In this document: positions 42,801 to 51,682 of the stretch, piece by piece
How positions within the stretch are numbered: the stretch's first letter is position 1
Layout: the number at the start of each line of letters is the position of its first letter
Origin: PFJX01 sp963713085
GTDB taxonomy: Bacteria; Pseudomonadota; Gammaproteobacteria; Burkholderiales; Thiobacillaceae
Assembly (NCBI GenBank): GCA_963713085.1
Contig: CAVQKQ010000020.1
Location: 1-64,000, forward strand
Length of the DNA: 64,000 bases
Reading direction: 5' to 3'
Program-made: the position numbers and the translations under genes
The notes under the pieces: generated by a model
Seen by the model: the letters and a program-made list of their open reading frames with translations, nothing else
What the model was told of the DNA's origin: nothing
Databases searched by the model: none

Positions 42801-44339
42801 TCAGTCGCCCATCACGCGGTTTTTCCCGGCGCGCTTTGCCAGGTACATGGCCTTGTCGGCCCGCCTGATGGCGTCCGCGCCGGATTCCGAGTCATTCATT
42901 TGGGCAACCCCGGCACTGAAGGTGATCAGGATCTTCTCGTTGTCGGCTAGAAAGAAATTCTTGGTGAGTTCCCGCTGCAAACGGGTCATCGCAGTGATCG
43001 CTTCATCCAGCGCCGTGTCCGGCATGAGGATCACGAATTCCTCGCCGCCGAAGCGGGCCAGGGAGTCGAAGGGGCGGATGTACTCGCGCACGACCTTGAC
43101 CAGATGAATCAGCGCCGCGTCGCCCGTTTCGTGCCCCAGCCGATCGTTGATTTTTTTGAAATTGTCGATGTCGAGCAGGGCCAGGGACAGGGGCGTGTCC
43201 CTGCGCTGCATGCCGGCAATCTCGCGCGTCAGCGCCTCGTCCAGGCCTTTGCGGTTCAGCGCGTTGGTCAGCGGGTCGTGGCGCGCCAGGGCACTGGCGC
43301 TGTTCAACTCCAGATGCAGCTTGACGATCTCCGCCTCGGTCGCCAGCACCTTTTCCTGCAGGGTGTTGAGTTCGTGGCGGGCATTCGATGTGACCTCCGA
43401 CATGACCCGGGTGGCGCCGATCACCTCTTTCAACAGCGGCGCGAGATCCTCGATCGTCTTGACCTGTTCGATTTGTTGGACGCTCGCCTCGATCTTGTCC
43501 TGGAATACGGCGCTGGAGGTGTTCATCTCGGACAGCCGCGCGATAAAGGCCCCCAGCATCCGGCGCATTTCTTCCTGGGCTTCCAGCGCGCGTTCCTTCG
43601 CCGCCGCCTGTTTTTGCATCACATCCCGGATGCGGCGCTCCACGTCGTCCAGGCGGCGTAGGGTGAGGGGGGGGCTGACCGCTTCCAGCAGGGCGTCGAT
43701 CTGGCCGTTGAGCCAGCTGTCGTCCAGCGTCAGCTTGCCGATATTCTCGATGATGAGATGCAGCAGCTTGAGCAGTTCCTGTTTGATCTCGGCCTGTTCC
43801 TCCGCGGCAAAGGACAGGCGGTGGTTGAAGGCGGTGAGTTCGGCCTGGATGCCGTGGATATTGGTTCCGGGGTGGCGCAGGTTGTGCAGCAGACTGACCG
43901 CCTGCTGGGAAAAACGCACGTCGTCACTTTCCAAGGCCGGCAGCACCTGCTCGATCATGTTGGCAAGCTTTTCCAGGAACTCGCCGGTGCAGGACGGTGT
44001 GGCGCCGCCGGCTGATGACCCGTTGCCGGAGTTTCCGTTCGAAAGGGATGGGTCGCCCAACTTGACGAAGGTGGCCAGCGCCTCTTGCACGCCCTGCCAG
44101 CTATTACGGCCTATGGCGGTATCCAAAAGGTCGAGTTGTTCCTGCTGAGCGGGGTTGCGGGCTACCAATGCCAGCGCGATCTGGCGCAGTTGCGCATCGG
44201 GGAAGTTGGACGTTTTGGAGATGTGGGCGATCTCGTTGTAACACTCCTGATAGTTCATCGGCGTCGGCGACAACTTGCGCACGGCAAGCAGCTTGAGCGC
44301 CTCGCGCGCGATATCGGAAGGGTTCTTAGGTTGGGTCAT
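42801..44339 (-). CDS. Diguanylate cyclase (GGDEF domain)
   Basis: Makes cyclic di-GMP. The C-terminal GGDEF domain carries GGEEF at 431–435 and an inhibitory RxxD site, RPFD at 422–425, exactly five residues upstream, so product inhibition is expected. ARHDPLTNALNRKGLDEALTRE and LSLALLDIDNFKKINDRLGHETGD mark the domain start. The N-terminal ~340 residues are helical and predicted cytoplasmic with coiled coil around 215–340; no transmembrane helix is seen. MNYQECYNEIAH near residue 28 resembles the input region of SadC/DgcP-type diguanylate cyclases. Transcribed toward the ECF genes (convergent). Confidence 0.9.
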   Translation of the reverse strand: MTQPKNPSDIAREALKLLAVRKLSPTPMNYQECYNEIAHISKTSNFPDAQLRQIALALVARNPAQQEQLDLLDTAIGRNSWQGVQEALATFVKLGDPSLSNGNSGNGSSAGGATPSCTGEFLEKLANMIEQVLPALESDDVRFSQQAVSLLHNLRHPGTNIHGIQAELTAFNHRLSFAAEEQAEIKQELLKLLHLIIENIGKLTLDDSWLNGQIDALLEAVSPPLTLRRLDDVERRIRDVMQKQAAAKERALEAQEEMRRMLGAFIARLSEMNTSSAVFQDKIEASVQQIEQVKTIEDLAPLLKEVIGATRVMSEVTSNARHELNTLQEKVLATEAEIVKLHLELNSASALARHDPLTNALNRKGLDEALTREIAGMQRRDTPLSLALLDIDNFKKINDRLGHETGDAALIHLVKVVREYIRPFDSLARFGGEEFVILMPDTALDEAITAMTRLQRELTKNFFLADNEKILITFSAGVAQMNDSESGADAIRRADKAMYLAKRAGKNRVMGD

Positions 44340-44729
44340 GGGGCTGGATCACGGCAATTCGATGGGGTTCCGTCCTAATCGCAACGATGCGCAAGTTCAC
44401 TCGGCATGCTGAAAGAAGCCATATGGGCCGTGCAGGTTCGTCAATTTACTCTGGAAAGATAGGCAAGGCCAAGTCGTACCCCACTCACGCATGGTCCAAG
44501 GCCGGTTACTTCCTAAGGGGAATCCCGACGCCTTCCCACCGCGCAGTTGTCCTGCCGGATAAATCTTCTCTGTCCCTCCTATGCTTTGCTCCGGCCGGCG
44601 CCAACCGTTCACCGACTGGGATAACCGCGGCTGGCATGGCCACGTCGCGCCTCGCGGATCAGACCGGTTAACCCCTTTTTGACACGGCCGGCGTTTATGC
44701 GGATGTCTTCCACCCCACAGGAGCTCATC
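44340..44729. other. Divergent intergenic region, no gene supported
   Basis: Between the divergent diguanylate cyclase and secreted-protein genes. It holds TTGACA at 44679–44684 without a convincing -10 box, and the ribosome site AGGAG just before the ATG at 44730. An open frame of 94 codons (44387–44671) has no family resemblance or good start and was not accepted. No repeat, tRNA or known RNA was recognised. Confidence 0.5.
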
Positions 44730-45506
44730 ATGCTGATCCGCCTCATCGTCCTATCCCTGTCCCTGCTGGCCTATGGCCTGCCCGCCCGGGCCGCGCATCT
44801 GCTGGACCTGGAGGTCGTCAACCGCGCCACCGGCCAGGTGCTGGCGACCTATCGCCAGGCCGGCCGCACCTATGTGGCCGGCAATCCCGGCGAGCTTTAC
44901 TCGCTGCGCCTGATCAACCGCAGCGCCGGCCGCATGCTGGCGGTGCTGTCGGTGGACGGCGTCAATGTCGTGACCGGCGAAACCGCAACGCCCCAGCAGT
45001 CGGGCTATGTCCTTGACCCCTACGAAAGCACCGAGGTCGCCGGCTGGCGCAAGAGTCTGCGGGAGGTGGCCCAGTTCTACTTCACCGCCCTGCCGGATTC
45101 CTATGCCGCCCGCACCGACCGTCCGGACAACGTGGGCGTGATCGGCGTGGCGGTGTTCCGCGAGAAGGCGCGTCCCCAGCCGCCGCTGCTCTATCCGCGA
45201 AACGCGCCAGCGCCGGCGGCTCGGCGCGGGGAGGCGGCGGCAGGCGCACTGGGCGAGAGCCGAAACATGGCCAAGGCCGAGGCCGAACGCCTGGGCACCG
45301 GCCATGGCGCCCGGGAATACGCGCCGACCAGCTACACCGAGTTCGAGCGCGCCGGCCCCGGCCCCGACCAGATCATCAGCCTGCGCTACGACAGCCGGGA
45401 CAATCTGGTGGCGCGCGGCGTCATCCCGGTGCCTCACCCGTATCCGCGGTATCCGCCCGAGCCCCAGCCGTTCCCCGGCTGGTTCGTGCCCGACCCGCGC
45501 GGATAA
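44730..45506 (+). CDS. Secreted protein of unknown function
   Basis: Started at the ATG at 44730, preceded by AGGAG at 7 bases. A Sec signal peptide spans about residues 1–22 (MLIRLIVLSLSLLAYGLPARA). The first mature half is a beta-rich domain (LLDLEVVNRATGQVLATYRQ, AGNPGELYSLRLINRSAGRMLAVLS, SGYVLDPYESTEVAGWRKSLREVAQFYF) and the rest is low-complexity with a Pro-rich C-terminus. No enzyme motif. 258 residues. Similar proteins occur in betaproteobacteria as hypothetical exported proteins; function unknown. Convergent with the MFS gene, 12 bases from its stop. Confidence 0.75.
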   Translation: MLIRLIVLSLSLLAYGLPARAAHLLDLEVVNRATGQVLATYRQAGRTYVAGNPGELYSLRLINRSAGRMLAVLSVDGVNVVTGETATPQQSGYVLDPYESTEVAGWRKSLREVAQFYFTALPDSYAARTDRPDNVGVIGVAVFREKARPQPPLLYPRNAPAPAARRGEAAAGALGESRNMAKAEAERLGTGHGAREYAPTSYTEFERAGPGPDQIISLRYDSRDNLVARGVIPVPHPYPRYPPEPQPFPGWFVPDPRG

Positions 45507-45518
45507 CCGTCCATGCCG

Positions 45519-46736
45519 CTACGAGCGTGGCGCGGCCCTGCCGCGCAGCAGGACGGCCACGAGTGCCAGGATGCTGAATACGGCCCCGGCCAGGAAGGTC
45601 CAGGCGGGGCCCGGCCCTTCCCAAAGCAGGCCGGCCAGGACGCTGGCGACCAGCATCGCCGCGCCGCCCACCAGGTTGAACAGGCCGAAGGCGGTGCCGC
45701 GCAACTCGGCGGGGGCGGTGTCCGCCACCATCCTGGCCAGCAGGCCCTGGGTGATGCCCATGTGCAGGCCCCACAGGGCAATGCCCAGCCAAACCCAGAT
45801 GCCGTGGTCACTCCAGGCGAGGGCGGCGTCGGCCCCGATCAGGACCGTCAGCCCCAGCGCCAGCAGGGCGCCGTGGTTCACGCGGTCGGACAGCCCGCCG
45901 AACGGGTAGGCCGCCAGGGAATAGACCAGGTTCATGGCGATCAGCACCAGGGGCGTCAGGGCCAGGGCCAGGCCGCCCTGCTGGGCGCGCAGGATCAGGA
46001 AGGCCTCGGAAAAGCGCGCCAGGGTGAACACCGCGCCGATGGCCACCACCCACCAGTAGGCGCCGTCCAGTCGCGCCAGGTTTGCCCGGCGGATAGGGTT
46101 CGCGGCGGCCCGACCTGGCGCCCTTTCCGGTTCCCGCACGCCGAACAGCAGCAGCGCCACCGCCAGCCCGCCGGGCACGATGGCAGCCCAGAACACGGCG
46201 CGGAAGTCGTCGTGCCAGAGCAGCATCAGGCCCATGGCCAGCAGGGGGCCGAGGAAGGCGCCCACCGTGTCGAGGGACTGGCGCAGGCCGAAGGCGGCGC
46301 CGCGCAGTTCGGCGGGGGCGATGTCCGCCACCAGGGCATCCCGCGGCGCGCCGCGGATGCCCTTGCCGATGCGGTCGATCTCCCTTGCCGCGAACACCAT
46401 GCCGACGCTGGTGGCCAGGGCGAACAGGGGCTTGGAGGCGGCGCCCAGGCCGTAGCCCAGCACCGCCAGGAATTTTCGTTTGCCCAGGTAATCGGACAGG
46501 ACGCCGGAAAACACCTTGGTGATCAGGGCCGTGGCCTCCGCCACACCCTCAATCAATCCCACCGCCAGGACGCTGGCGCCCATGCTGGTGACCAGGAACA
46601 CCGGCAACAGGCTGTGGATCAGCTCCGAGGAGACATCCATCAGCAGGCTGACGAAGCCCAGCATCCAGATGGCCGCCGGTAGCCTCGGCTTGTCCCTCGC
46701 GCCGGCGGGGGCGGGTTCGGAAACACGGTTTTTCAT
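45519..46736 (-). CDS. Major facilitator superfamily transporter
   Basis: Inner-membrane carrier of 405 residues with about 12 helices. The first loop FVSLLMDVSSELIHSLLPVFL and the motif SDYLGKRKFLAVLGYGLGAASKPLF with REIDRIGKGIRGAPRDALVAD match the subgroup of MFS proteins related to YdhP/nitrate–drug-like carriers with a D-x-S-S-E sequence in helix 1. Substrate not deducible. It follows the polymerase gene by 15 bases on the same strand. Confidence 0.86.
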   Translation of the reverse strand: MKNRVSEPAPAGARDKPRLPAAIWMLGFVSLLMDVSSELIHSLLPVFLVTSMGASVLAVGLIEGVAEATALITKVFSGVLSDYLGKRKFLAVLGYGLGAASKPLFALATSVGMVFAAREIDRIGKGIRGAPRDALVADIAPAELRGAAFGLRQSLDTVGAFLGPLLAMGLMLLWHDDFRAVFWAAIVPGGLAVALLLFGVREPERAPGRAAANPIRRANLARLDGAYWWVVAIGAVFTLARFSEAFLILRAQQGGLALALTPLVLIAMNLVYSLAAYPFGGLSDRVNHGALLALGLTVLIGADAALAWSDHGIWVWLGIALWGLHMGITQGLLARMVADTAPAELRGTAFGLFNLVGGAAMLVASVLAGLLWEGPGPAWTFLAGAVFSILALVAVLLRGRAAPRS

Positions 46737-46751
46737 GGTGGGTGCGGGCTG

Positions 46752-47981
46752 CTAGGGCAGCGCCGAATCCTCTTCCAGCACCAGGTCCGGGATGTGGTTG
46801 AAGGAGATGCGCATGGGGGCTTCGTGGATGGCCCGGAAGGCGCCGCCGAAATAGACCGCGTCGTTGCCGTATTTCTGCTTCAGCTTGTCCAGCACGGCGT
46901 CCAGGCCGGGGGCGGCGGACTGGCCGGGGAACAGGGGCAGAGCGGTCTGGCCGAGGGGGGCCAGGTCCTTCAGCACCACCCCCACCTTGACGGGTTCCCG
47001 GCCCCGGGGCCGCTCGGCCCACAGGGTGTCCAGCACCCTCAGCAGGCCCAGGGTGTCGGCCATGGCGTTGAACCGGCCTTCGGCCGCCCAGGCATCGCGC
47101 TGGCGGTAGTCCACCCACACCTCCAGGCGCCTGGCCAGGTAGCCCTCGCCGCGCAGGCGCCGGGCCGCCTTCTGGGCCAGCTTGGACAGCACCGCGTAGG
47201 CCCCCTGGTCGTAGCGCAGCTGGGGCGGCAGCACGTGGGAATGGCTGATGCTGCCGCGCTGGGTCGGGGCCAGGGGGATGTCCACGCCGCGCAGCCGGTC
47301 GTACATGCGCTCCCCCTCCACGCCGCCCCAGATCCGGCGCAGGGTGGCCCGGTCCGCCCCGCACAGGGCCTCCACGCCGCGGATTCCGTAGTTCTCCAGG
47401 CGTTCCAGCATGCGCCGGCCGATGCCGTTCAGGTCGCCCAGCTTCAAGGGGTAGAGGGCCTGGGGCAGGTCCTCGTCGTGGACCACGGTGAGACCGTCCG
47501 GCTTCTGCATGTTGGAGGCCACCTTGGCGATGAAGCGGTTGGGGCCGATGCCCACCGAGCTGGTGAGGCATTCCCCCACCTCGTCCCGGATCTTGGCCTT
47601 GGCGGCCCGGGCCAGCCCCACCGCCACCTCTTCCCGCTGCCAGCTGCCGGTGAGCTCGCATACCACCTCGTCGATGGACAGCACCTCGGTGATGGCGATG
47701 ACGCTGTTCACCGTGTCCATGAGGCGGTGGTGCATCTCCACGTAGACGTGGGGCCGGGCCTGGACCAGGACGATGTCGGGACAGAGCCGGCGCGCCTCCG
47801 CCACGATGGTGCCGGTCTTCACCCCGAAGCGCTTGGCCTGGTAGCTGGCGGCGATGCAGCAGGTGGTCTCCGCCAGCACTGGCAGGATGCCCACCGGCCG
47901 GCCGCGCAGCTCCGGCCGCAGTTGCTGTTCCACCGAGGCGAAGTAGGAGTTGAAGTCCAGGAGCAGGGCGCGCAGGGGCAT
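46752..47981 (-). CDS. Y-family DNA polymerase (DinB/Pol IV-like)
   Basis: Translesion polymerase. Started at the ATG at 47981 (MPLRALLLDFNSYFASVEQQ); the frame beyond belongs to the ROK gene in another frame. Catalytic carboxylates: Asp9 in LLDFNSYFASVE and Asp-Glu in LSIDEVVCEL. The little-finger/thumb part has SVGIGPNRFIAKVASNMQKPDGL and GDLNGIGRRMLERL. Length 409 is somewhat longer than DinB, and the palm starts FNSYFASVEQQ where DinB has DMDCFFAAVE, so it belongs to a divergent DinB-like branch. No ImuA or LexA gene is adjacent. Confidence 0.88.
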   Translation of the reverse strand: MPLRALLLDFNSYFASVEQQLRPELRGRPVGILPVLAETTCCIAASYQAKRFGVKTGTIVAEARRLCPDIVLVQARPHVYVEMHHRLMDTVNSVIAITEVLSIDEVVCELTGSWQREEVAVGLARAAKAKIRDEVGECLTSSVGIGPNRFIAKVASNMQKPDGLTVVHDEDLPQALYPLKLGDLNGIGRRMLERLENYGIRGVEALCGADRATLRRIWGGVEGERMYDRLRGVDIPLAPTQRGSISHSHVLPPQLRYDQGAYAVLSKLAQKAARRLRGEGYLARRLEVWVDYRQRDAWAAEGRFNAMADTLGLLRVLDTLWAERPRGREPVKVGVVLKDLAPLGQTALPLFPGQSAAPGLDAVLDKLKQKYGNDAVYFGGAFRAIHEAPMRISFNHIPDLVLEEDSALP

Positions 47982-48024
47982 GGGGGATCGAAAAAAGGGG
48001 GGGTGCCAGCTTTGAGCGTAATGG

Positions 48025-48927
48025 TTACGAATCATTCCACAACCAGGCCGCGCCCCGCACCCCGCCCGAATCCCCGTGCACCGGGGGCAGCAGGCGGGTG
48101 GCCACATGGTCGGAGAATACGTACCGGCCCCAGAGCCGGGGCACGTTTTCATACAGCCGGGCGATGTTGGACAGCCCGCCTCCCAGGACGATGACGTCCG
48201 GGTCCAGCAGGTTGATGACCGTGGCCAGGCCCCGGGCCAGGCGGTCTTCGTGGCGCGCCAGCGCGGCCTGGCAGGCGGGATCGCCCACCTCGGCCCGGGC
48301 GGTGATCTCATGGGCGGGCAGGGCGGGGCCGCCCGCCTGTTCCAGGTCCAGGCTCAAGCCGGGGCCGGACAGCCAGGTCTCCAGGCAGCCGTGCTTGCCG
48401 CAGTAGCAGGCCGGGCCGGGACGTTCCTCGTCCCGGGGCCAGGGCAGGGGGTTGTGACCCCATTCCCCGGCGATGGCGTTGGCCCCGCCCAGCACCCGGC
48501 CATGCGCCACCACGCCGCCGCCGCAACCGGTGCCGAGGATCACGCCGAACACCACCGCCGCGCCCGCGCCGGCGCCGTCCACGGCCTCGGACAGGGCAAA
48601 GCAGTTGGCGTCGTTGGCCAGGCGCACCTCCCGCCCCAGCAGGGCCTCAAGGTCCCGCTTCAACGGTCGGCCGATCAGGCAGGTGGAGTTGGCGTTCTTG
48701 ATCAGCCCGGTGGCGGGGGATTCGGCGCCGGGCATGCCCACGCCCAGGGTGCCCCGTTCCCCGAGTTCCGCTTCGGCGGCTGAAACCATGCCGGCCACGG
48801 CCTCCAGGGTGGCCCGGTAGTCCCCCCGGGGCGTGGTCACGCGCCGGCGCAGCCATTCCCGGTTGGCCGCGTCGAAGGCGGCGATCTCGATCTTGCTGCC
48901 GCCCAGGTCGATGCCGATTCTCAGCAT
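48025..48927 (-). CDS. ROK-family sugar kinase
   Basis: Glucokinase/fructokinase/N-acetylglucosamine kinase type. Started at the ATG at 48927 (MLRIGIDLGGSKIEIAAFD). ATP loop IGIDLGGSK, NDANCFALSEA with the catalytic Asp, GVILGTGCGGGVV, EWGHNPLPWP and the zinc-binding cluster ACYCGKHGCLETW are all present. 300 residues. The phosphorylated sugar is uncertain; the ERP-type GHNPL sequence is common in fructokinase- and GlcNAc-kinase-like members. Divergent from the SseB gene. Confidence 0.9.
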   Translation of the reverse strand: MLRIGIDLGGSKIEIAAFDAANREWLRRRVTTPRGDYRATLEAVAGMVSAAEAELGERGTLGVGMPGAESPATGLIKNANSTCLIGRPLKRDLEALLGREVRLANDANCFALSEAVDGAGAGAAVVFGVILGTGCGGGVVAHGRVLGGANAIAGEWGHNPLPWPRDEERPGPACYCGKHGCLETWLSGPGLSLDLEQAGGPALPAHEITARAEVGDPACQAALARHEDRLARGLATVINLLDPDVIVLGGGLSNIARLYENVPRLWGRYVFSDHVATRLLPPVHGDSGGVRGAAWLWNDS

Positions 48928-49023
48928 GGTGTGCTCCTCGTTCGCACCCGGGATTTTAGGACCATGTCGCCCTTGCTCCGGGGTGGTATCCTGACCAATC
49001 TTGCGCACTGCAACGTAACGATC

Positions 49024-49449
49024 ATGAATATATCCGCAACTAATCCCCGCTCCGCCGTCGAAGTCCTGCTGCTGGAGATGGAACAGGGCCAACTGGACCC
49101 GGAAACCTTCGCCAAGCGCCTGGTGGGCATGGAGATCTTCATGCCGGTCAAGGACGAGAAATACCAGATCGCCGGCTTCCAGTCCTCCACCAAGGCCGAA
49201 CCCCTGCTGGTGGAGGACGAGGCGGGCAACCGGGTGCTGGTCGTCTTCTCCGCGCCGGAGCGGGCCAAGGAATTCCTGGCCGATCACCCCGGCTTCAGCG
49301 GCGGCGTCCTCACCGAGCTGTCCTGGCTCCTGCGCCGCATGGGCGAGAACATCGCCCTGTCCATCAACCCCGGCCAGGAACTGGGCTTCGACTTCGACCC
49401 GGACATGGTGGCCATGCTGGTTTCGGTCCTGCCGGAGGAGGACCAGTAA
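49024..49449 (+). CDS. SseB-family protein
   Basis: Started at the ATG at 49024 (MNISATNPRSAVEVLLLEMEQG), 141 residues. The SseB N-terminal domain is recognised from FAKRLVGMEIFMPVKDEK, EAGNRVLVVFSAPERAKEFL and ALSINPGQELGFDFDPDMV. SseB-type proteins are cytoplasmic and poorly understood (first described as enhanced serine sensitivity). Its TAA stop is one base from the next gene start (overlap at 49449), so the pair is co-translated. Confidence 0.78.
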   Translation: MNISATNPRSAVEVLLLEMEQGQLDPETFAKRLVGMEIFMPVKDEKYQIAGFQSSTKAEPLLVEDEAGNRVLVVFSAPERAKEFLADHPGFSGGVLTELSWLLRRMGENIALSINPGQELGFDFDPDMVAMLVSVLPEEDQ

Positions 49450-49982
49450 TGTCCCAGCGCCAGGTGGGCGAGGTCTTCGACCCGGCCTACAGCCGCTACG
49501 ATGAAGGCGCCCGCTATCTTTACACCGGCGGGGCTCATGAGCTGATCCTGTTCTGGAACGGCCCCAGCGCGGGCGAGATCGCCGGCATCCGCAACCAGCC
49601 GGTGGAGGTGGGCCTGTTCAGCCACGGCCCGGTGGGGTTCTTCCTGTACAAGATCCAGGACGTGTGCGAATGGTCCGACGTGGCCTTCAACGTGCAGCTG
49701 GTGCCGGAGGCCGAGCGCCAGCTGCCGGAGGAAACCACCGGCGACCGGGCGCGCCTCAGGATCACCCTGGTGGACGCCGAGACCGGCGTGATCCAGGCCA
49801 AGCGCATCGTCTCCCTGGACAAGGTCATGACCCAGGCCGTTAAGCACGCCATGCATGAGCAGGCCGCCGCGCCCTTCAACCGCCTCATCTACGACGCCGC
49901 CCTGCAGGAAGTGCACGGCCGGTACGCCGACTCCGACGCCCTGGCCAAGGTGGCCGAAGTGCTGGAGCCGGCCCTAGGCTGA
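49449..49982 (+). CDS. Conserved-looking cytoplasmic protein paired with SseB
   Basis: A 177-residue protein without signal peptide or membrane helices (MSQRQVGEVFDPAYSRYDEGARYLY…). It has GGAHELILFWNGPSAGEIAGIRN and GVIQAKRIVSLDKVMTQAVKHAM. No family recognised. Overlap with the SseB gene suggests that the two act together. The stop codon lies at the edge of a large inverted repeat. Confidence 0.7.
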   Translation: MSQRQVGEVFDPAYSRYDEGARYLYTGGAHELILFWNGPSAGEIAGIRNQPVEVGLFSHGPVGFFLYKIQDVCEWSDVAFNVQLVPEAERQLPEETTGDRARLRITLVDAETGVIQAKRIVSLDKVMTQAVKHAMHEQAAAPFNRLIYDAALQEVHGRYADSDALAKVAEVLEPALG

Positions 49983-50124
49983 GAACCCGTGAATAAATCT
50001 ACTGCGCGCCCCGATAGCTGCGTTGGACGGTGCTCGCTCCTCGCCTATCAGTTCGATATGTCTCGTCGCTGCGCTCCGTCCGCCTTGCTCTCGGGTCGCT
50101 CGCTACGATTTCTTCACGGGTTCT
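49982..50124. repeat. 143-bp inverted-repeat element (MITE-like)
   Basis: Perfect 12-base ends AGAACCCGTGAA (49982–49993) and TTCACGGGTTCT (50113–50124), extended inward by TAAATC/GATTT. The interior is G+C-rich with ctgcgttgg, cgctcctcgcctatc and gtcgctgcgctccgtccgcc, and has no coding capacity. Layout and inner style recall the element at 26865–26968 although the end sequences differ. It fills the gap before the FAD-oxidase gene and may also act as a terminator for the SseB pair. Confidence 0.65.
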
Positions 50125-50138
50125 GACAAGCTATCGCC

Positions 50139-51539
50139 ATGCTTTCCGTGACCTTGTTTACCGAATTCCAGTCCCTGCTGGGACCGGACCGGGTGTTCGA
50201 CGATCCGGGCACCCTGGACTTCTACGCCAGCGACGAGACCCCGCGCCGCTGCCCGCCGGACGCGGTACTGTTCCCCGCCAGCCACGAACAGGTGCTGGCC
50301 CTGGTGCGCCTGGCCAATCAACACCGCATCCAGCTCACCCCCCGGGGCGCCGGCTCGGGCAACGTGGGCGGCGCCATGCCGGTGCCCGGCAGCGTGGTGG
50401 TGAGCTTCGAGTGCATGAACCGGATTCTTGAGTTCGACGCGGCCAACCGCCTGGTGGTGGTCCAGCCCGGCGTGGTCACCGAGGACATCGACCGCCTGGC
50501 GCGCACTGTGGGCCTGATGTATGCGCCCGACCCGGGCTCCGGCGCCTACAGCCGGATCGGCGGCAACCTGGCGATGAACGCCGCCGGGCCCCGCTGCGTG
50601 AAGTACGGTGCCACCCGGGACCATGTCCTAGGCCTGCGCGCCGTCACCGGCGACGGCCGAGAGATCCGCTGCGGCAGCCGCACCAGCAAGTACGCCACGG
50701 CCTACGATCTGACCCGTCTGCTGGTGGGCTCGGAGGGCACCCTGGCCCTGATCACCGAGGCCACCCTGAAGCTGGTGCCCGCACCGGAGACCGTGGCCAC
50801 CCTGCGGGTCTGCTATGCCGACAATGCCGCCGCCTGCGCCGCCGTGGGCCGAATCATGGGTCAACCTCTGAACCAGTCGGTGGTGCCCTGCGCCCTGGAG
50901 TTCATGGACAGCCGCTCCCTGGCCGCCATCAAGGAATACGGCGGTGCCGAAGGCCTGCCCCCCGGCACCGAGGCGGTGCTGATGGTGGAGGCGGACGGCG
51001 CCGCGGAGGACGTGCCGCGCCAGATGGTCGCCCTCGAAAAGGCCCTGGCCGGCCCCGGCATGCTGGAGATCCAGAGCGGCTTCACCAAGGCCGACATCAC
51101 CCGCCTGTGGACCGCCCGCAAGTCCCTGTCCCACGCGGTGAAGAAGATCGCCCCCCTGAAGATCAACGAGGACGTGGTGGTGCCGGTGGGGCGCCTGGCC
51201 AATCTGGTCAACGCCATCGACGCCCTGGGCCATCACCACCGGGTGCCCATAGTCAGCTTCGGCCATGCCGGCAACGGCAACCTTCACGTGAACCTGATGG
51301 TGCATCCCGACGACGCCGACGAGATGGTCCGGGCCCGGGCCTGCCGCGACGCCCTGGTGGAGGCGGTGCTGGGCCTGGGCGGCAGCCTCTCAGGCGAACA
51401 CGGCATCGGCAGCGAGAAGCGGCGCTACGTGAGCCGGGAACTGGATGCCGAAACCCTGGCGCTGATGCGCGACCTGAAGCGCCTGTTCGATCCCCTGGGC
51501 ATCCTCAACCCGGGCAAGAAACTGCCCGACCTGGATTGA
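50139..51539 (+). CDS. glcD: FAD-linked oxidase, glycolate oxidase GlcD-like
   Basis: FAD-dependent 2-hydroxyacid oxidase/dehydrogenase of the vanillyl-alcohol-oxidase fold. FAD-binding segment TPRGAGSGNVGGAMPVPGSVV around 66–86, GPRCVKYGATRDHVLGLRAV, KYATAYDLTRLLVGSEGTLALITEATLKL, and C-terminal GHAGNGNLHVNLMV and SLSGEHGIGSEKRRY with metal-binding His residues. Length 466. glcE and glcF are not adjacent, so it may instead be a stand-alone D-lactate or 2-hydroxyglutarate type enzyme. Confidence 0.88.
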   Translation: MLSVTLFTEFQSLLGPDRVFDDPGTLDFYASDETPRRCPPDAVLFPASHEQVLALVRLANQHRIQLTPRGAGSGNVGGAMPVPGSVVVSFECMNRILEFDAANRLVVVQPGVVTEDIDRLARTVGLMYAPDPGSGAYSRIGGNLAMNAAGPRCVKYGATRDHVLGLRAVTGDGREIRCGSRTSKYATAYDLTRLLVGSEGTLALITEATLKLVPAPETVATLRVCYADNAAACAAVGRIMGQPLNQSVVPCALEFMDSRSLAAIKEYGGAEGLPPGTEAVLMVEADGAAEDVPRQMVALEKALAGPGMLEIQSGFTKADITRLWTARKSLSHAVKKIAPLKINEDVVVPVGRLANLVNAIDALGHHHRVPIVSFGHAGNGNLHVNLMVHPDDADEMVRARACRDALVEAVLGLGGSLSGEHGIGSEKRRYVSRELDAETLALMRDLKRLFDPLGILNPGKKLPDLD

Positions 51540-51545
51540 GGACGT

Positions 51546-51675
51546 GCCTTGCTCCCTCCCCCGCCGGGGGAGTACCCGACGGGCATAAAGGCTGGGGAGA
51601 GGGAGCAAGGCTGGCTATGCTGGTGCCACACGCTTTCCCTCACCCCCCAGCCCCTCTCCCGGAGAGAGAGGGGTG
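51546..51675. terminator. Inverted-repeat cluster after glcD
   Basis: CCTTGCTCCCTC (from about 51547) pairs with GAGGGAGCAAGG (about 51599–51610). A second hairpin, CCCCTCTCCCGGAGAGAGAGGGG, lies just before the next ATG. The common proteobacterial word CCCTCACCCC is included. Likely terminator plus REP-like sequence; no T-run follows. Confidence 0.5.
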
Positions 51676-51682
51676 AGATAGC

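Noticed and set aside
44387..44671. 94-codon open frame in the gap before the secreted protein
   Set aside because: No convincing ribosome site, no family resemblance, lies in a divergent promoter region.
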